Positions 7,248-15,944 are shown, numbered from the stretch's first letter. The stretch is 64,000 bases of DNA from GCA-002050365 sp038235165 (GCA_038235165.1 JBBSUG010000021.1:1-64000), one strand, 5' to 3'. Numbers and translations: made by a program. Notes: a model not told the origin generated them from the letters alone.

Positions 7248-8945
7248 TTATTCTTCCGCCGCCGCGCGTTCGAGCATCTCGATTTTTTTATCGCCTGAAA
7301 CATCTTCCCGCAAATTTTCGCTGTTGAGACGATTTTCGTGTGCGGCTTTGACGAATGCAACAAACAGCGGATGCGCGGCAAGCGGTTTCGATTTGTATTC
7401 CGGGTGAAACTGGCAGCCGACGAAAAACGGATGCGTTTCTTTAGGAAGTTCAATCATTTCAACAAATTTTCCGTCGGGAGAAATACCGCTGAAGATTAAG
7501 CCTTCTCTTTCCAACGCCGGACGAAATTCCGGGTTGAATTCGTAGCGGTGACGATGACGTTCGGCGACTTGTTCCGCGCCGTGATAAATTTCCCTGACCA
7601 AACTTCCCTCTTTCAAATCGCAGGTGTATGCGCCCAGGCGCATCGTCCCGCCATATTCTTCGACACCGACCAAATCCCGCAATTTAAAGATAATCGGAAA
7701 CGGCGTATCGCCAGAAAACTCGGTCGAATCGGCATCGCGCAATCCAACGACATCGCGGGCAAATTCGATACACGCCGTCTGCATTCCGAGACATATCCCG
7801 AAATACGGAGTTCCCGACTTGCGGGCGTATTTGATGGCGCGAACCATTCCCGAAATGCCGCGTTTGCCAAACCCGCCCGGAACCAAAATCGCATCGTAAT
7901 CCTGCAAGCGGGTTTGATAATTTTCGTCGTCAACCAAACCTTCCGACTCGATCCAGTTGACGTTGACCTTCAAGTTATTCGCCACGCCCGCGTGTGTCAG
8001 AGCCTCGCGCAGTGATTTATACGAATCTTCGAGTTCGACGTATTTGCCGACAATCGCAATTTTCACTTCGCCGTCGCCGGGTTCTTTGATAATCGAAACG
8101 AGTTCGCGCCAATTTCTCAAATCGGCATTGGGGAATTCTTCATTTAATTGCAAATTGTCCACGATTAAATCGTCTAACCCCTGCTCGTGAAAAGCGAGCG
8201 GCACTTCGTAAATTGTTTTGACATCAAGCGCGGAAATGACGGCGTTTTCCTGCACATTGCAAAACAGCGCGATTTTTCTTCGCAGTTCGAGCGATAAAGG
8301 ATGTTCCGAACGACACAGTAAAACGTCGGGCGCAATGCCGATTTCGCGCAGTTCTTTGACCGAATGCTGTGTCGGTTTGGTTTTCAGTTCGCCTGCCGCC
8401 GCGATATACGGAACTAGCGTGACGTGAATAAAAATCGCGTTATTCCTGCCTTCTTCATTGCCGATTTGTCTGATCGCCTCTAAAAACGGCAACGATTCGA
8501 TGTCGCCGACCGTGCCGCCGATTTCGACAATCAAAACGTCGGGCGTATCTTTTTCGGCGACAATCCGCACCGCCTTTTTGATTTCGTCAGTGATATGCGG
8601 AATTACCTGGATAGTTTTCCCCAAATACTCGCCGCGCCGCTCTTTTTCAATGACCGAAAGATAAATGCGCCCGCTCGTCCAATTGTTCGCTTTCGTCAGT
8701 TTCGCGTTGGTAAATCTTTCGTAATGCCCCAAATCCAGATCAGTTTCCGCCCCGTCGTCGGTAACGTAACATTCACCGTGCTGAAACGGCGACATCGTTC
8801 CCGGATCAACATTGATATACGGGTCGAGCTTCATCATCTGCACCCTCATTCCCCGCGCTTCCAAAAGACAGCCGATGGAACTCGCCGCCAAACCCTTGCC
8901 CAAACTCGAAACCACGCCGCCCGTTACGAAAATATATTTTGTCAT
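7248..8945 (-). CDS. pyrG: CTP synthase
   Basis: 565 residues. Converts UTP to CTP with ATP and glutamine. The N-terminal synthetase domain starts with the family signature KYIFVTGGVVSSLGKG. The C-terminal class I glutamine amidotransferase domain has GICLGMQTA (nucleophile Cys) and GCQFHPEYKSKP (His-Glu). Length is typical, with a slightly long acidic tail. CTP is also used by KdsB, encoded next upstream on the same strand, so the two genes are functionally linked (CMP-Kdo synthesis), although 215 bp separate them. Confidence 0.97.
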   Translation of the reverse strand: MTKYIFVTGGVVSSLGKGLAASSIGCLLEARGMRVQMMKLDPYINVDPGTMSPFQHGECYVTDDGAETDLDLGHYERFTNAKLTKANNWTSGRIYLSVIEKERRGEYLGKTIQVIPHITDEIKKAVRIVAEKDTPDVLIVEIGGTVGDIESLPFLEAIRQIGNEEGRNNAIFIHVTLVPYIAAAGELKTKPTQHSVKELREIGIAPDVLLCRSEHPLSLELRRKIALFCNVQENAVISALDVKTIYEVPLAFHEQGLDDLIVDNLQLNEEFPNADLRNWRELVSIIKEPGDGEVKIAIVGKYVELEDSYKSLREALTHAGVANNLKVNVNWIESEGLVDDENYQTRLQDYDAILVPGGFGKRGISGMVRAIKYARKSGTPYFGICLGMQTACIEFARDVVGLRDADSTEFSGDTPFPIIFKLRDLVGVEEYGGTMRLGAYTCDLKEGSLVREIYHGAEQVAERHRHRYEFNPEFRPALEREGLIFSGISPDGKFVEMIELPKETHPFFVGCQFHPEYKSKPLAAHPLFVAFVKAAHENRLNSENLREDVSGDKKIEMLERAAAEE

Positions 8946-9160
8946 TTTTCATTTGTCCCGCAATTTTTATAATTTCTTTCCACATTTCAAGCCGCTTCCC
9001 CAGAGGTTCGCTCGAAAATCGAAATTTGAAGATGTTAATAATCTATTTCGCCTAGTTTTTGTCGCTCCTCGCTCGGATTATAAAATTCCGTTTTGCTTTT
9101 GGTCGAGGGCAGCGGCAGAATTTTCGCTTTATCTTTGACTGCTGTCTTTGTATTTATGAT

Positions 9161-9994
9161 CTAAATTTTCTCTAAATACATTTGAACACGCTCAAAATCT
9201 TCCGGTGTATCCACACCAATCGAGCTTTCCGATACTTCGACAACTTTAATTTTCACCCCGTTTTCCAGGGCGCGAAGCTGTTCGAGCAGTTCGGTTTTTT
9301 CGAGAATGGTCTGCGGGAGTTTGGTATATTTGAGCAAAAATTTGCGGCGATAAATATAAAGCCCGGTGTGTTTACGATAGAGCGCAAGCAAATTTACATC
9401 ATTATGCAAAGCGTTTTCCAAACTGCCGTGTTTTTTCACGGCTTCACGCGAAAACGGAATCGGCAGCCGCGAAAAATAAAGCGCAAAATCGTTTTCATCG
9501 GTGACGACCTTGACGACATCGCTACTCAATACATCCTTTATGTCATCAATCGGCTCGCACGTCGTCGCCATTTCGACTGTATTATCTTCAAGCATCGCCG
9601 CAATCGCTTTCTCAATTGTATGCGGCGAAATTAGTGGTTCGTCGCCCTGCACATTGACGATGATCGAATCTGCCGGAAGCGTTTTGGCAACCTCGGCGAT
9701 CCGGTCGCTGCCCGACTGGTGCGCGGCGGAAGTCAAGACAGCTTCGTTTCCGCTTTGTTCGACGACGCGCACAATTTCTTCGCTGTCGGCGGCGACGATG
9801 ACGCGGGAAATGCTTTTTGCCTTTTTTGCCTGCTCCAAAGTCCAGAGAATCAGCGGTTTTCCGCCAATCGGCAAAAGTAATTTATTCGGCAGACGAGTCG
9901 AAAAAAGCCGTGCCGGAATAATTGCAATGATATTTTGTTGTTTGTTGTTACCGTGTTGTCCCACGGAACTTAAAGTTATCCTTATTCGGTTCAA
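9161..9994 (-). CDS. kdsB: 3-deoxy-manno-octulosonate cytidylyltransferase (CMP-Kdo synthetase)
   Basis: About 277 residues. Activates Kdo with CTP for LPS assembly. Motifs: IAIIPARLFSTRLPNKLL (nucleotide binding), VNVQGDEPL, and HTGLYIYRRKFLLKY with TELLEQLRALENG near the end; IGVDTPEDFERV closes the protein. The first 22 residues before IIAIIPAR are not typical of KdsB and run into a palindromic repeat, so the true start may be further in, for example a GTG at codon 11; no clear ribosome site decides. Together with kdsA and kdsC this completes the Kdo pathway except the isomerase KdsD. Confidence 0.93.
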   Translation of the reverse strand: MNRIRITLSSVGQHGNNKQQNIIAIIPARLFSTRLPNKLLLPIGGKPLILWTLEQAKKAKSISRVIVAADSEEIVRVVEQSGNEAVLTSAAHQSGSDRIAEVAKTLPADSIIVNVQGDEPLISPHTIEKAIAAMLEDNTVEMATTCEPIDDIKDVLSSDVVKVVTDENDFALYFSRLPIPFSREAVKKHGSLENALHNDVNLLALYRKHTGLYIYRRKFLLKYTKLPQTILEKTELLEQLRALENGVKIKVVEVSESSIGVDTPEDFERVQMYLEKI

Positions 9995-9998
9995 ATTT

Positions 9999-10059
9999 CA
10001 AGGTTTGAGGTTCAAGATTTCAGGTTTCAGGTTTCAGAAATCTTGAACCTCGAACCTTG
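9999..10059. repeat. inverted repeat built of GGTTCAAG/GGTTTCAG words
   Basis: Arms of 23 bp at 9999-10021 and 10037-10059 match at 22 of 23 positions, with a loop of repeated AGGTTTC words. Related sequences occur at 24866-24970 and 47585-47666. It lies between the divergent kdsB and CPBP genes and touches the annotated kdsB start. Confidence 0.85.
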
Positions 10060-10122
10060 AACCTGAAACCCGTAGCCTTGAACTTTGTTTCTCAAACTTT
10101 TTTCGTTAAACTCTTTTTCGTG

Positions 10123-10992
10123 ATGAATACAAACCAAGACGTTTTCCAAGAAAATTTGCCGACAAATTCGCAGACTGATCCTGCCGTTGAAAAGCCGAGT
10201 CCGAATAATCCTCCGTGGAGCGTTCCGATGGCTTTTCTGGTGTGGTTTTCGAGCGTCGCTTTCATTCTAATCATTCCGAGCCTTGCTGTTATCCCGTATA
10301 TTATTTACCAAAAGAATATGCTTTCCGATAAGACAGCTTTGACGGAATTTGTTCAAACGGACCCGACCACTGTTCTAATAAGTTTGATTGCGATTATACC
10401 GGCACATATTTTAACTCTGCTGGCGGCGTGGCTAGTTGTGACGAAATTTAAAAAGTATTCATTTAAAGAAACATTAGGATGGAAGTGGGGCGGTTTTAAT
10501 TTTTGGAACTGTCTGCTGATTATCGTCGGAATATTTGCGGCTTCGGCAACTACATCTTATTTAATTCCCGAACAGGACAACGATTTGTTGAAAATACTGC
10601 GTAGTTCGCGCGAGGCGGTTTATGTCGTTGCTTTCCTTGCAACGCTGACCGCACCGCTAGTCGAAGAAGTGGTTTATCGGGGCGTTTTATATTCATCACT
10701 GCAAAAAACTATGGGTGTTCCGACCGGAGTTTTGATTACGACTTTTTTGTTCGCCGTCGTCCACGTCCCCCAGTACTGGGGTAGTCCGGGAACTATTTTG
10801 ATGATTTGTCTGCTCAGTTTGGTTCTGACGTTGGTACGGGTCGGCACGAAAAATCTGCTTCCCTGTATAGTTCTGCACACTATTTTCAATGGTCTTCAAT
10901 CGCTTCTGTTAATTTTTCAACCTTATCTCGACTCGCTCACGACAAAGGAACAAGCGGCTTCTTTTATTAATTTGTTAATTAAACATATCTAA
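10123..10992 (+). CDS. CPBP-family intramembrane metalloprotease (CAAX protease-like)
   Basis: 289 residues, many of them in membrane segments (near 35-60, 85-105, 130-150, 165-180 and the C-terminal half). The family motifs are clear: EEVVYRGVLYSSL (the EExxxR motif), HVPQYWG and LHTIFNG, which hold the Glu and His residues of the intramembrane active site. The start at 10123 is chosen because residues encoded upstream (10057-10122) fall in the word repeat. Family members process prenylated proteins or peptides, or act in bacteriocin immunity; the target here is unknown. Confidence 0.88.
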   Translation: MNTNQDVFQENLPTNSQTDPAVEKPSPNNPPWSVPMAFLVWFSSVAFILIIPSLAVIPYIIYQKNMLSDKTALTEFVQTDPTTVLISLIAIIPAHILTLLAAWLVVTKFKKYSFKETLGWKWGGFNFWNCLLIIVGIFAASATTSYLIPEQDNDLLKILRSSREAVYVVAFLATLTAPLVEEVVYRGVLYSSLQKTMGVPTGVLITTFLFAVVHVPQYWGSPGTILMICLLSLVLTLVRVGTKNLLPCIVLHTIFNGLQSLLLIFQPYLDSLTTKEQAASFINLLIKHI

Positions 10993-11052
10993 AATCAGGT
11001 TTGAACTATTCACTCAAAACCGCTCATTCTCAAACAGAGATTAATCTTATAA

Positions 11053-11084
11053 AAAAAGCCGGAGACATTTCTCCGGCTTTTTAT
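11053..11084. terminator. bidirectional terminator
   Basis: AAAAAGCCGGAG and CTCCGGCTTTTT form a perfect 12-bp stem around a 6-base loop, with U-runs in both directions. It ends the CPBP gene (plus) and the FecR-domain gene (minus). Confidence 0.93.
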
Positions 11085-11100
11085 TCAATTTTCCAAAACA

Positions 11101-12255
11101 TTATTCATTGCCTTTGCCGGGTCTGCCGGTAGGAGAAACTAAAACCGGTGCCGGTGAAGATTCTCGCTGCGGTGACGTGCTGCGCGTCGGAAAATGTGAA
11201 CCGCCGTTAAATATTGACGGTGAATCGTCACGGTAAATCGGTGCCGGAGAAATATCTCTCTGAACCTTTTGGTAAGGCGGAGTTTCCATCCGGCGACTAG
11301 CGGTTTTCGACGGAATCCCGGAGCCGGAACGAATAGTTCCAACCTGCGGATTTTGATTGGTCACGGGCGGTTGATAATAGATATAGGTCGGAAGACGCAT
11401 ATACCAAAGATCGCGTCCGTAACCGTAACCATATGGTGAACTCCAACCGTAACCGAACGGTAGAAAGCAATTGCTTCCGCTGAATCTGTCATAAACCCAC
11501 AGCCCGTAAGAATCGTATATATTCCAGCCGCTTCGATTATAAGAACTGACCAGCGTGTTTCTAAGGTTTCCCCGCACTAATCTGGAATTGATTTTAGCCA
11601 GTTCTTTAGCTCTGACTTTGCTCCACGCTTCCAGTGAGTCCTTGTCGTCACGGTCGAATTTTTCGATTACTGCAATCTGTCCGCCGTTGACCGTCGCTGT
11701 TCGTCCGCTTTTGATTTCTACCGCATTAGCGTCGCTTCCAACTTGCGCCCTGCCTTTCCAAACTTCGATTTTGCCGCTGCCGTTTCCCAGAACATCCACG
11801 CGGTAAACGCCTGATTTGATAATGTTAAAACTTCCCTTGGGCGTATTGACGACAAAGTTGAAATCATCGTCCGTGATTACTTCGAACATCGCACTGCCGC
11901 TGTCGAGCTTCAACTGTAAATCTTCCAAAGCGGTCGTCAAAAATTCAAAACTGGAATTTTCCGCCAGACGGACGTAAGAACCGGGATTCAGCAAAATTTC
12001 CGCTTTCCCGTCGGTGCCAGTCGAAACCTTCTCCCCAACATCCAGTTTGTCGCCTTTGATCAAATAACCGTTCCTACCGCTATTTTGTTTAACGGAAACT
12101 TTTCCCTCGACGTAATTCACGCCGCCGGCGTTTGCCGAAATGACGTACGAATTTCCGGCGACAGACACTTGCTTATTTTCCTGGGCGAGACCGGACGCGG
12201 CAAACAAGCAAACAAATGCGCTGACTGCGAAAACATAGAAACTGTTATTTTTCAT
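11101..12255 (-). CDS. secreted FecR-domain protein
   Basis: 384 residues. Signal peptide with cleavage near SGLAQ-EN (about residue 25). Residues 40-200 match the FecR fold: GDKLDVGEKVSTGTDGKAEILLNPGSYVRL, then FVVNTPKGSFNI and VWKGRAQV. The second half is low-complexity, rich in Tyr, Gly, Ser and Pro (GYGYGRDLWYM and similar). Classical FecR proteins sense a TonB receptor and control an ECF sigma factor, but no fecI or receptor gene is adjacent and the protein is exported as a free protein. It is more likely an envelope protein using the FecR fold as a binding module. Single-gene unit. Confidence 0.8.
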   Translation of the reverse strand: MKNNSFYVFAVSAFVCLFAASGLAQENKQVSVAGNSYVISANAGGVNYVEGKVSVKQNSGRNGYLIKGDKLDVGEKVSTGTDGKAEILLNPGSYVRLAENSSFEFLTTALEDLQLKLDSGSAMFEVITDDDFNFVVNTPKGSFNIIKSGVYRVDVLGNGSGKIEVWKGRAQVGSDANAVEIKSGRTATVNGGQIAVIEKFDRDDKDSLEAWSKVRAKELAKINSRLVRGNLRNTLVSSYNRSGWNIYDSYGLWVYDRFSGSNCFLPFGYGWSSPYGYGYGRDLWYMRLPTYIYYQPPVTNQNPQVGTIRSGSGIPSKTASRRMETPPYQKVQRDISPAPIYRDDSPSIFNGGSHFPTRSTSPQRESSPAPVLVSPTGRPGKGNE

Positions 12256-12472
12256 TTTTACTCCTTCAAAATATCATTCGGGTGGCACTTTACTAAGTAC
12301 TATAGCGTTTTTGTTGTCAAAACACAAACTTTTTTTCTTCTTCTACCGGCATTTCCTGACTGTTTTCGGGGCGAAAAATTATAAACAACCTTTGTGATGA
12401 ATTAATAATCAAAAAAATTTGCCGGACACAATATCGTGTTCGACAAATTGGCAATTTATAAAGGTAAATATT

Positions 12473-12730
12473 ATGGCTACTTTTCACGACCCGATAAACT
12501 GTTTTGCGCCGCTTGAGATAGTTGAAAGACTGCTTGAGATTCGTGCGGAACTCGGCTTTGCAGAAACTCTTTATGTAGATAATTCAGTTGATTTGGTAGA
12601 GTTTTTAGACGCTTTCGGCTTTGACGTTTACGCTTTTACAAACCGCAACGAGAAAATAAATTACGGAGATTATCGCGCACCGATTGTCCCCGGCGGCGAT
12701 GTCGTTCACTGTTCGCTAACAGCACATTAA
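12473..12730 (+). CDS. small conserved-looking protein, unknown function
   Basis: 85 residues starting at an ATG preceded by AAAGG; ends at a good terminator. The sequence is acidic and soluble with no signal peptide: a helix-rich N-terminal half (PLEIVERLLEIRAELGFAE), then VEFLDAFGFDVYAF and a short C-terminal part with PIVPGGDVVH. I do not recognise the family. The good start, terminator and compositional fit suggest a real gene. Confidence 0.55.
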   Translation: MATFHDPINCFAPLEIVERLLEIRAELGFAETLYVDNSVDLVEFLDAFGFDVYAFTNRNEKINYGDYRAPIVPGGDVVHCSLTAH

Positions 12731-12758
12731 TTTTTTATAAGTCCCCAACAACTGAAGG

Positions 12759-12802
12759 AACGCGGAAGGTAATTCTTAATCGAGGAGCCTTTCGCGTTTT
12801 TT
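12759..12802 (+). terminator. terminator after the 85-residue gene
   Basis: AACGCGGAAGG (12759-12769) pairs with CCTTTCGCGTT (12788-12798) with one mismatch, followed by TTTTTT. Confidence 0.75.
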
Positions 12803-12914
12803 AGTTTCTGGTCTTTAATTTTTTGTTTTTGGTATTCAATCCTCACCGAATTCAAACAAAGTAGATTTACTGAAGTTGTCATCAGATAATTAAAAAATGA
12901 CGACTAAAAACTAA
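12799..12914. repeat. inverted repeat of TTTAGTTT/TTTAATTTTTT words
   Basis: The block near 12799-12825 (TTTTAGTTTCTGGTC, then TTTAATTTTTTG) is an imperfect complement of 12888-12914 (ATAATTAAAAAATGACGAC, then TAAAAACTAAA). It lies between convergent genes, and its right arm reaches the stop codon of the phosphatase gene. It is similar in design to the word-based repeats elsewhere in the window. Confidence 0.6.
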
Positions 12915-14212
12915 ACCGCCTTGACGATGAAAAGCGTGCCGTCGTCGGTCAAAAATTTCTCGCCGGTAAAATCAGAGACACCTTTGCGAATAAAATCAAT
13001 CAACTCTTTGGCGGGCAACTCAATTCCTTCCAAAATTCTTTTGGCAAAACGGTCTTGCCCATATTCTTCGCCGTTTTCGTTGGTGCTTTCAGTGATTCCG
13101 TCAGTATATAAAACCAACACTTGATTCTGTTCAAACTTAATAAAGTGCTGATGATAACGCATATCACGAAACATACCGAGCGGCAGATCGCCATATTCGA
13201 CAAAGCGGTATTCGCCGTTCGGTTTGATCAGCAACGGCGGGTTATGTCCGGCGTTGGAAAAAACAAACGTCCGGTTGGTCGCATCTAAAATGCCGTAAAT
13301 TGCCGTGATAAACTGATTATCTTCAATTGAATCCCACAACAGATTGCCGACTTTCGATAACGCGATGTGCGGCGCGTAGCCGATTTGAACGCTCGAACGC
13401 AGAGCTGCCCGTAAAAAAGACATCAAAAGCGCGGCAGGAATTCCTTTTCCAACCGCATCGGCGACGATAATGCCTATTTGATCGTCAAACATTTCGACCC
13501 AATCGTAATAATCTCCTGAAACCTCTTCGGTCGGGAAAATATACGCGCTGATGTCAAAACCTTTGAGCTGCGGATCGGCTTCCGGCAGCAGTTCGAGCTG
13601 TACCTGACGGGCGATTTCGAGCTGCGCCTGCAATCTTTTTTTTTCGACAAGCTGATCGTGCAGTTCGACTTTTTCAATAATGATCGCTACCTGCGAGGCG
13701 AGAAGCTGCAAAACAGACAGATCATCTTCCGTGTAAGCGTTCAGTTCGTCGCTTTCGAGATCAAAAACCCCGATTACTTTGTCGTTGGCGATAATCGGAG
13801 CGACCATTTCCGACTTGGTAAGTTCCCGGGCGGCAAAATATCTTTCATCCTGCGAGACATCCGGCGAAATAATCGGTTTGCCGGTTTGAGCGACATCCCC
13901 GATAAAGCCTTCGCCGAGCTTCAGACGCGGTTCGACCAACTCAAAATTTATGCGGTAGCCGCGAATTGCTTTTGATTTGAAGCTGTATTGACTTTCGCCC
14001 TTTTCGACCGCCGAATCAATCAAATAAATTCCCGCTGCATCATAAGGAATTAGCGAACCGAGCGTATCCATTACGAGCGTCAAAACTTCGTCGGAATCAA
14101 GCGAACGGCTGATGGTTTTTGTAATGTCGAGTAGCAGCCGCAATTTATCAACTACCGTCAGACGCAAATCCGGCGTGGATGGTTTTTCAATTTCCTGAAT
14201 TTGTTCGGGCAT
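12911..14212 (-). CDS. GAF-domain SpoIIE-type serine phosphatase (RsbU-like)
   Basis: 433 residues, cytoplasmic. Residues about 20-190 form a GAF sensor domain (ISRSLDSDEVLTLVMDTL, then IPYDAAGIYLID). A short coiled coil follows (LHDQLVEKKRLQAQLEIARQ). Residues 210-433 are the PP2C/SpoIIE phosphatase domain with SGDYYDWVEM, IIVADAVGKGIPAAL and VLYTDGITES, which carry the metal-binding Asp residues. Such proteins dephosphorylate anti-sigma-factor antagonists in partner-switching stress pathways. No antagonist or kinase gene is adjacent. It is 18 bp downstream of the IrrE-like gene on the same strand and probably cotranscribed. Confidence 0.9.
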   Translation of the reverse strand: MPEQIQEIEKPSTPDLRLTVVDKLRLLLDITKTISRSLDSDEVLTLVMDTLGSLIPYDAAGIYLIDSAVEKGESQYSFKSKAIRGYRINFELVEPRLKLGEGFIGDVAQTGKPIISPDVSQDERYFAARELTKSEMVAPIIANDKVIGVFDLESDELNAYTEDDLSVLQLLASQVAIIIEKVELHDQLVEKKRLQAQLEIARQVQLELLPEADPQLKGFDISAYIFPTEEVSGDYYDWVEMFDDQIGIIVADAVGKGIPAALLMSFLRAALRSSVQIGYAPHIALSKVGNLLWDSIEDNQFITAIYGILDATNRTFVFSNAGHNPPLLIKPNGEYRFVEYGDLPLGMFRDMRYHQHFIKFEQNQVLVLYTDGITESTNENGEEYGQDRFAKRILEGIELPAKELIDFIRKGVSDFTGEKFLTDDGTLFIVKAV

Positions 14213-14230
14213 ATTCGATAGACGAATTAC

Positions 14231-14854
14231 TTAGTCGGGAATCTCTCCGGTAATCATCTTATTTTTATAATCTTCCCACAACCGGGACACTTTCATTCGA
14301 TACTCGACGAGTTCACGGCTGACGTTGTAGTGCCGCGCAATCTCCCTTGAAGTTTTACCTTCATTTATCATCTGACGCAACCCTGCAAACGGAACGAGAG
14401 CCGCCGCGCCGACCGAATACGCTGCTTCTTCGTCGTTTTCACGGTAATCGCGGGCAATCGGTTTCCCGTGTTTGTTGACATTTTCGATTGCCAGACGGCT
14501 CGGCTGATGTCCGAGAAAAACGTGACAGACTTCTTCCATCAAAGTCGCGTTCTGCCGGTTTTTGCCGTGCGTCGGATTGAGAATAATTAGTTTTCTGCCG
14601 TCGTGCAAAGTTTGCGAACACGCGCCGCCCGACCATTTATCGCTGCCCGTGCCAAGCAGGTGAGATTTTGTTTCTTCAGTCAAAAACGGTTCGATCTGCT
14701 CGAACGATGCAACCAGCAGTTTCGCATATTGCGCCAGTTCAAAAGGATTCAGCGATTCGTCATCGCGCCGCAAACCAGCAAATTCGCGCAGTCCGATGGC
14801 GCGAATCTCATATTCTCTGCCTTTTCTCGTCGTCGGCAAGTTTTCCGTATCCAT
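14231..14854 (-). CDS. ImmA/IrrE-like protein with altered HEXXH motif
   Basis: 207 residues. The layout is that of ImmA/IrrE metallopeptidases: an N-terminal helical part, a segment ending in TLMEEVCHVFLGHQPSR, then a helix with DEEAAYSVGAAALVPF that normally supplies the third metal ligand, and a C-terminal helix-turn-helix-like part (TSREIARHYNVSRELVEYRMKV). In place of HEXXH it has E107-E108-V-C-H111, so the first zinc His is Glu while the catalytic Glu and second His remain. Family members cleave repressors to trigger stress responses. Whether this one still binds metal is open. It lies directly upstream of the phosphatase gene. Confidence 0.75.
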   Translation of the reverse strand: MDTENLPTTRKGREYEIRAIGLREFAGLRRDDESLNPFELAQYAKLLVASFEQIEPFLTEETKSHLLGTGSDKWSGGACSQTLHDGRKLIILNPTHGKNRQNATLMEEVCHVFLGHQPSRLAIENVNKHGKPIARDYRENDEEAAYSVGAAALVPFAGLRQMINEGKTSREIARHYNVSRELVEYRMKVSRLWEDYKNKMITGEIPD

Positions 14855-14887
14855 AGACTGTATAATCGTGTGATAAATTGCTTTACA

Positions 14888-15295
14888 TCAGATGACGGGG
14901 ATTTTATCTGATTCCTGCAATTGGACGCTCAGAAGCAAAAGTATTGAAATAATCAACGTGATGCAGCTCAAAAATTCGATATTTTTGATGCGCCGGTAAA
15001 AGAACACAGCAAACTCGTTTTCGATTTTGCTCGTGAAACCAATCAGCGTCAGCATCAAGTTGAGAATTGTAGTGAAAACCGTAATCGAAGCGAAAGTCAA
15101 TGTCTGCGTCGTCGGCAGCATCGCTTCAATAAAACGCCGGAATTCGGAACCGGAATGAATATGTCCGACGAGAAGATTACCGGACAGCGCGAGCGCAATG
15201 GCTGTGCCACCGCCGCTGACAAACGACAAATTGCTGCCGGAAAAAAGATTTTTCTCGCCTATCTTTTGATCGGCTTTACTTTCTGAGGAATTCAT
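14888..15295 (-). CDS. small membrane protein, unknown function
   Basis: 135 residues. A polar N-terminus (about 25 residues) is followed by three hydrophobic segments: near 28-45, 63-87 and 107-126. The loop between the last two is charged (SKIENEFAVFFYRRIKN). No family recognised. It lies 33 bp from both the nuoI gene upstream and the IrrE-like gene downstream, all on the minus strand. Confidence 0.6.
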   Translation of the reverse strand: MNSSESKADQKIGEKNLFSGSNLSFVSGGGTAIALALSGNLLVGHIHSGSEFRRFIEAMLPTTQTLTFASITVFTTILNLMLTLIGFTSKIENEFAVFFYRRIKNIEFLSCITLIISILLLLSVQLQESDKIPVI

Positions 15296-15328
15296 TGAGC
15301 GCGAAAAACTTCCAGAAAAGCATTCGGC

Positions 15329-15850
15329 TTATACCTCTTTGAACTCAGAATCAACGTCTTCACTCGATAAGGCAACGCGGTAGTTTTTTGATTGTTTTTG
15401 CTTGGTTATCAGCAGGTCGTCTTTCGTTTTGAGCAGATCGGCGCGATTATAGACCGAAATTTCAAAGTTGTAGCCGTGCGTGATCGCGTCTTTCGGGCAG
15501 GCTTCGACACAAAAACCGCAGAAGATACAGCGTCCGTAGTCAATGTTATAAACTTTCGCATAGCGTTCGTCGCGCCCGATGCGTTCCTCATAAATTCTCG
15601 AATCAGTTTCAGCTTCAATATAGATGCAGTCCGACGGACATGCTGCCGCGCACAGATAGCACGCCACGCATTTTTCTTTGCCTAATTCGTCAACGTGAAG
15701 CAGGTGCTGTCCGCGATAGCGCGGTTGTACCGTAATGGGAACGTCCGGGTACTGCACCGTCCACTTCTGTTTCGGAAGCTGTGAGAGCGTGATGCTCATC
15801 CCTTTGATAATTGATTTAGTCGAATTTATTACGTCGCTGATTAATGACAT
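15329..15850 (-). CDS. nuoI: NADH-quinone oxidoreductase subunit I (2x[4Fe-4S])
   Basis: 173 residues. The electron-carrying subunit of complex I that bridges the peripheral arm to the quinone site. Two 4Fe-4S motifs are complete: CVACYLCAAACP (about residues 61-72) and CIFCGFCVEACP (about 107-118). The N-terminal amphipathic helix (ISDVINSTKSIIKGMSITLSQL) and the PRYRG motif are typical. No other nuo gene is in the window, so it is separate from any main complex I operon. It could supply that operon or be a second copy. Other 2x[4Fe-4S] ferredoxins are less likely given PRYRG and the length. Confidence 0.88.
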   Translation of the reverse strand: MSLISDVINSTKSIIKGMSITLSQLPKQKWTVQYPDVPITVQPRYRGQHLLHVDELGKEKCVACYLCAAACPSDCIYIEAETDSRIYEERIGRDERYAKVYNIDYGRCIFCGFCVEACPKDAITHGYNFEISVYNRADLLKTKDDLLITKQKQSKNYRVALSSEDVDSEFKEV

Positions 15851-15895
15851 TTTTTTCTTTTATCTAATTTGTTTTCAATCTGATTATAACGCACA

Positions 15896-15926
15896 AAGCC
15901 CGCCTCTGTACAATCGAAGCGGACTT
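15896..15926 (-). terminator. possible weak terminator
   Basis: AAGTCCGC and GCGGGCTT on the minus strand pair around a loop with an additional partial stem. The U-run is poor. It lies just downstream of the DUF4190 gene and upstream of nuoI. Confidence 0.4.
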
Positions 15927-15944
15927 AAAACTCAATTCGTTTTT

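Noticed and set aside
11101..12255. FecI-FecR regulatory pair.
   Set aside because: No ECF sigma gene or TonB receptor is adjacent, and the protein has a cleavable signal peptide instead of the FecR membrane anchor arrangement.
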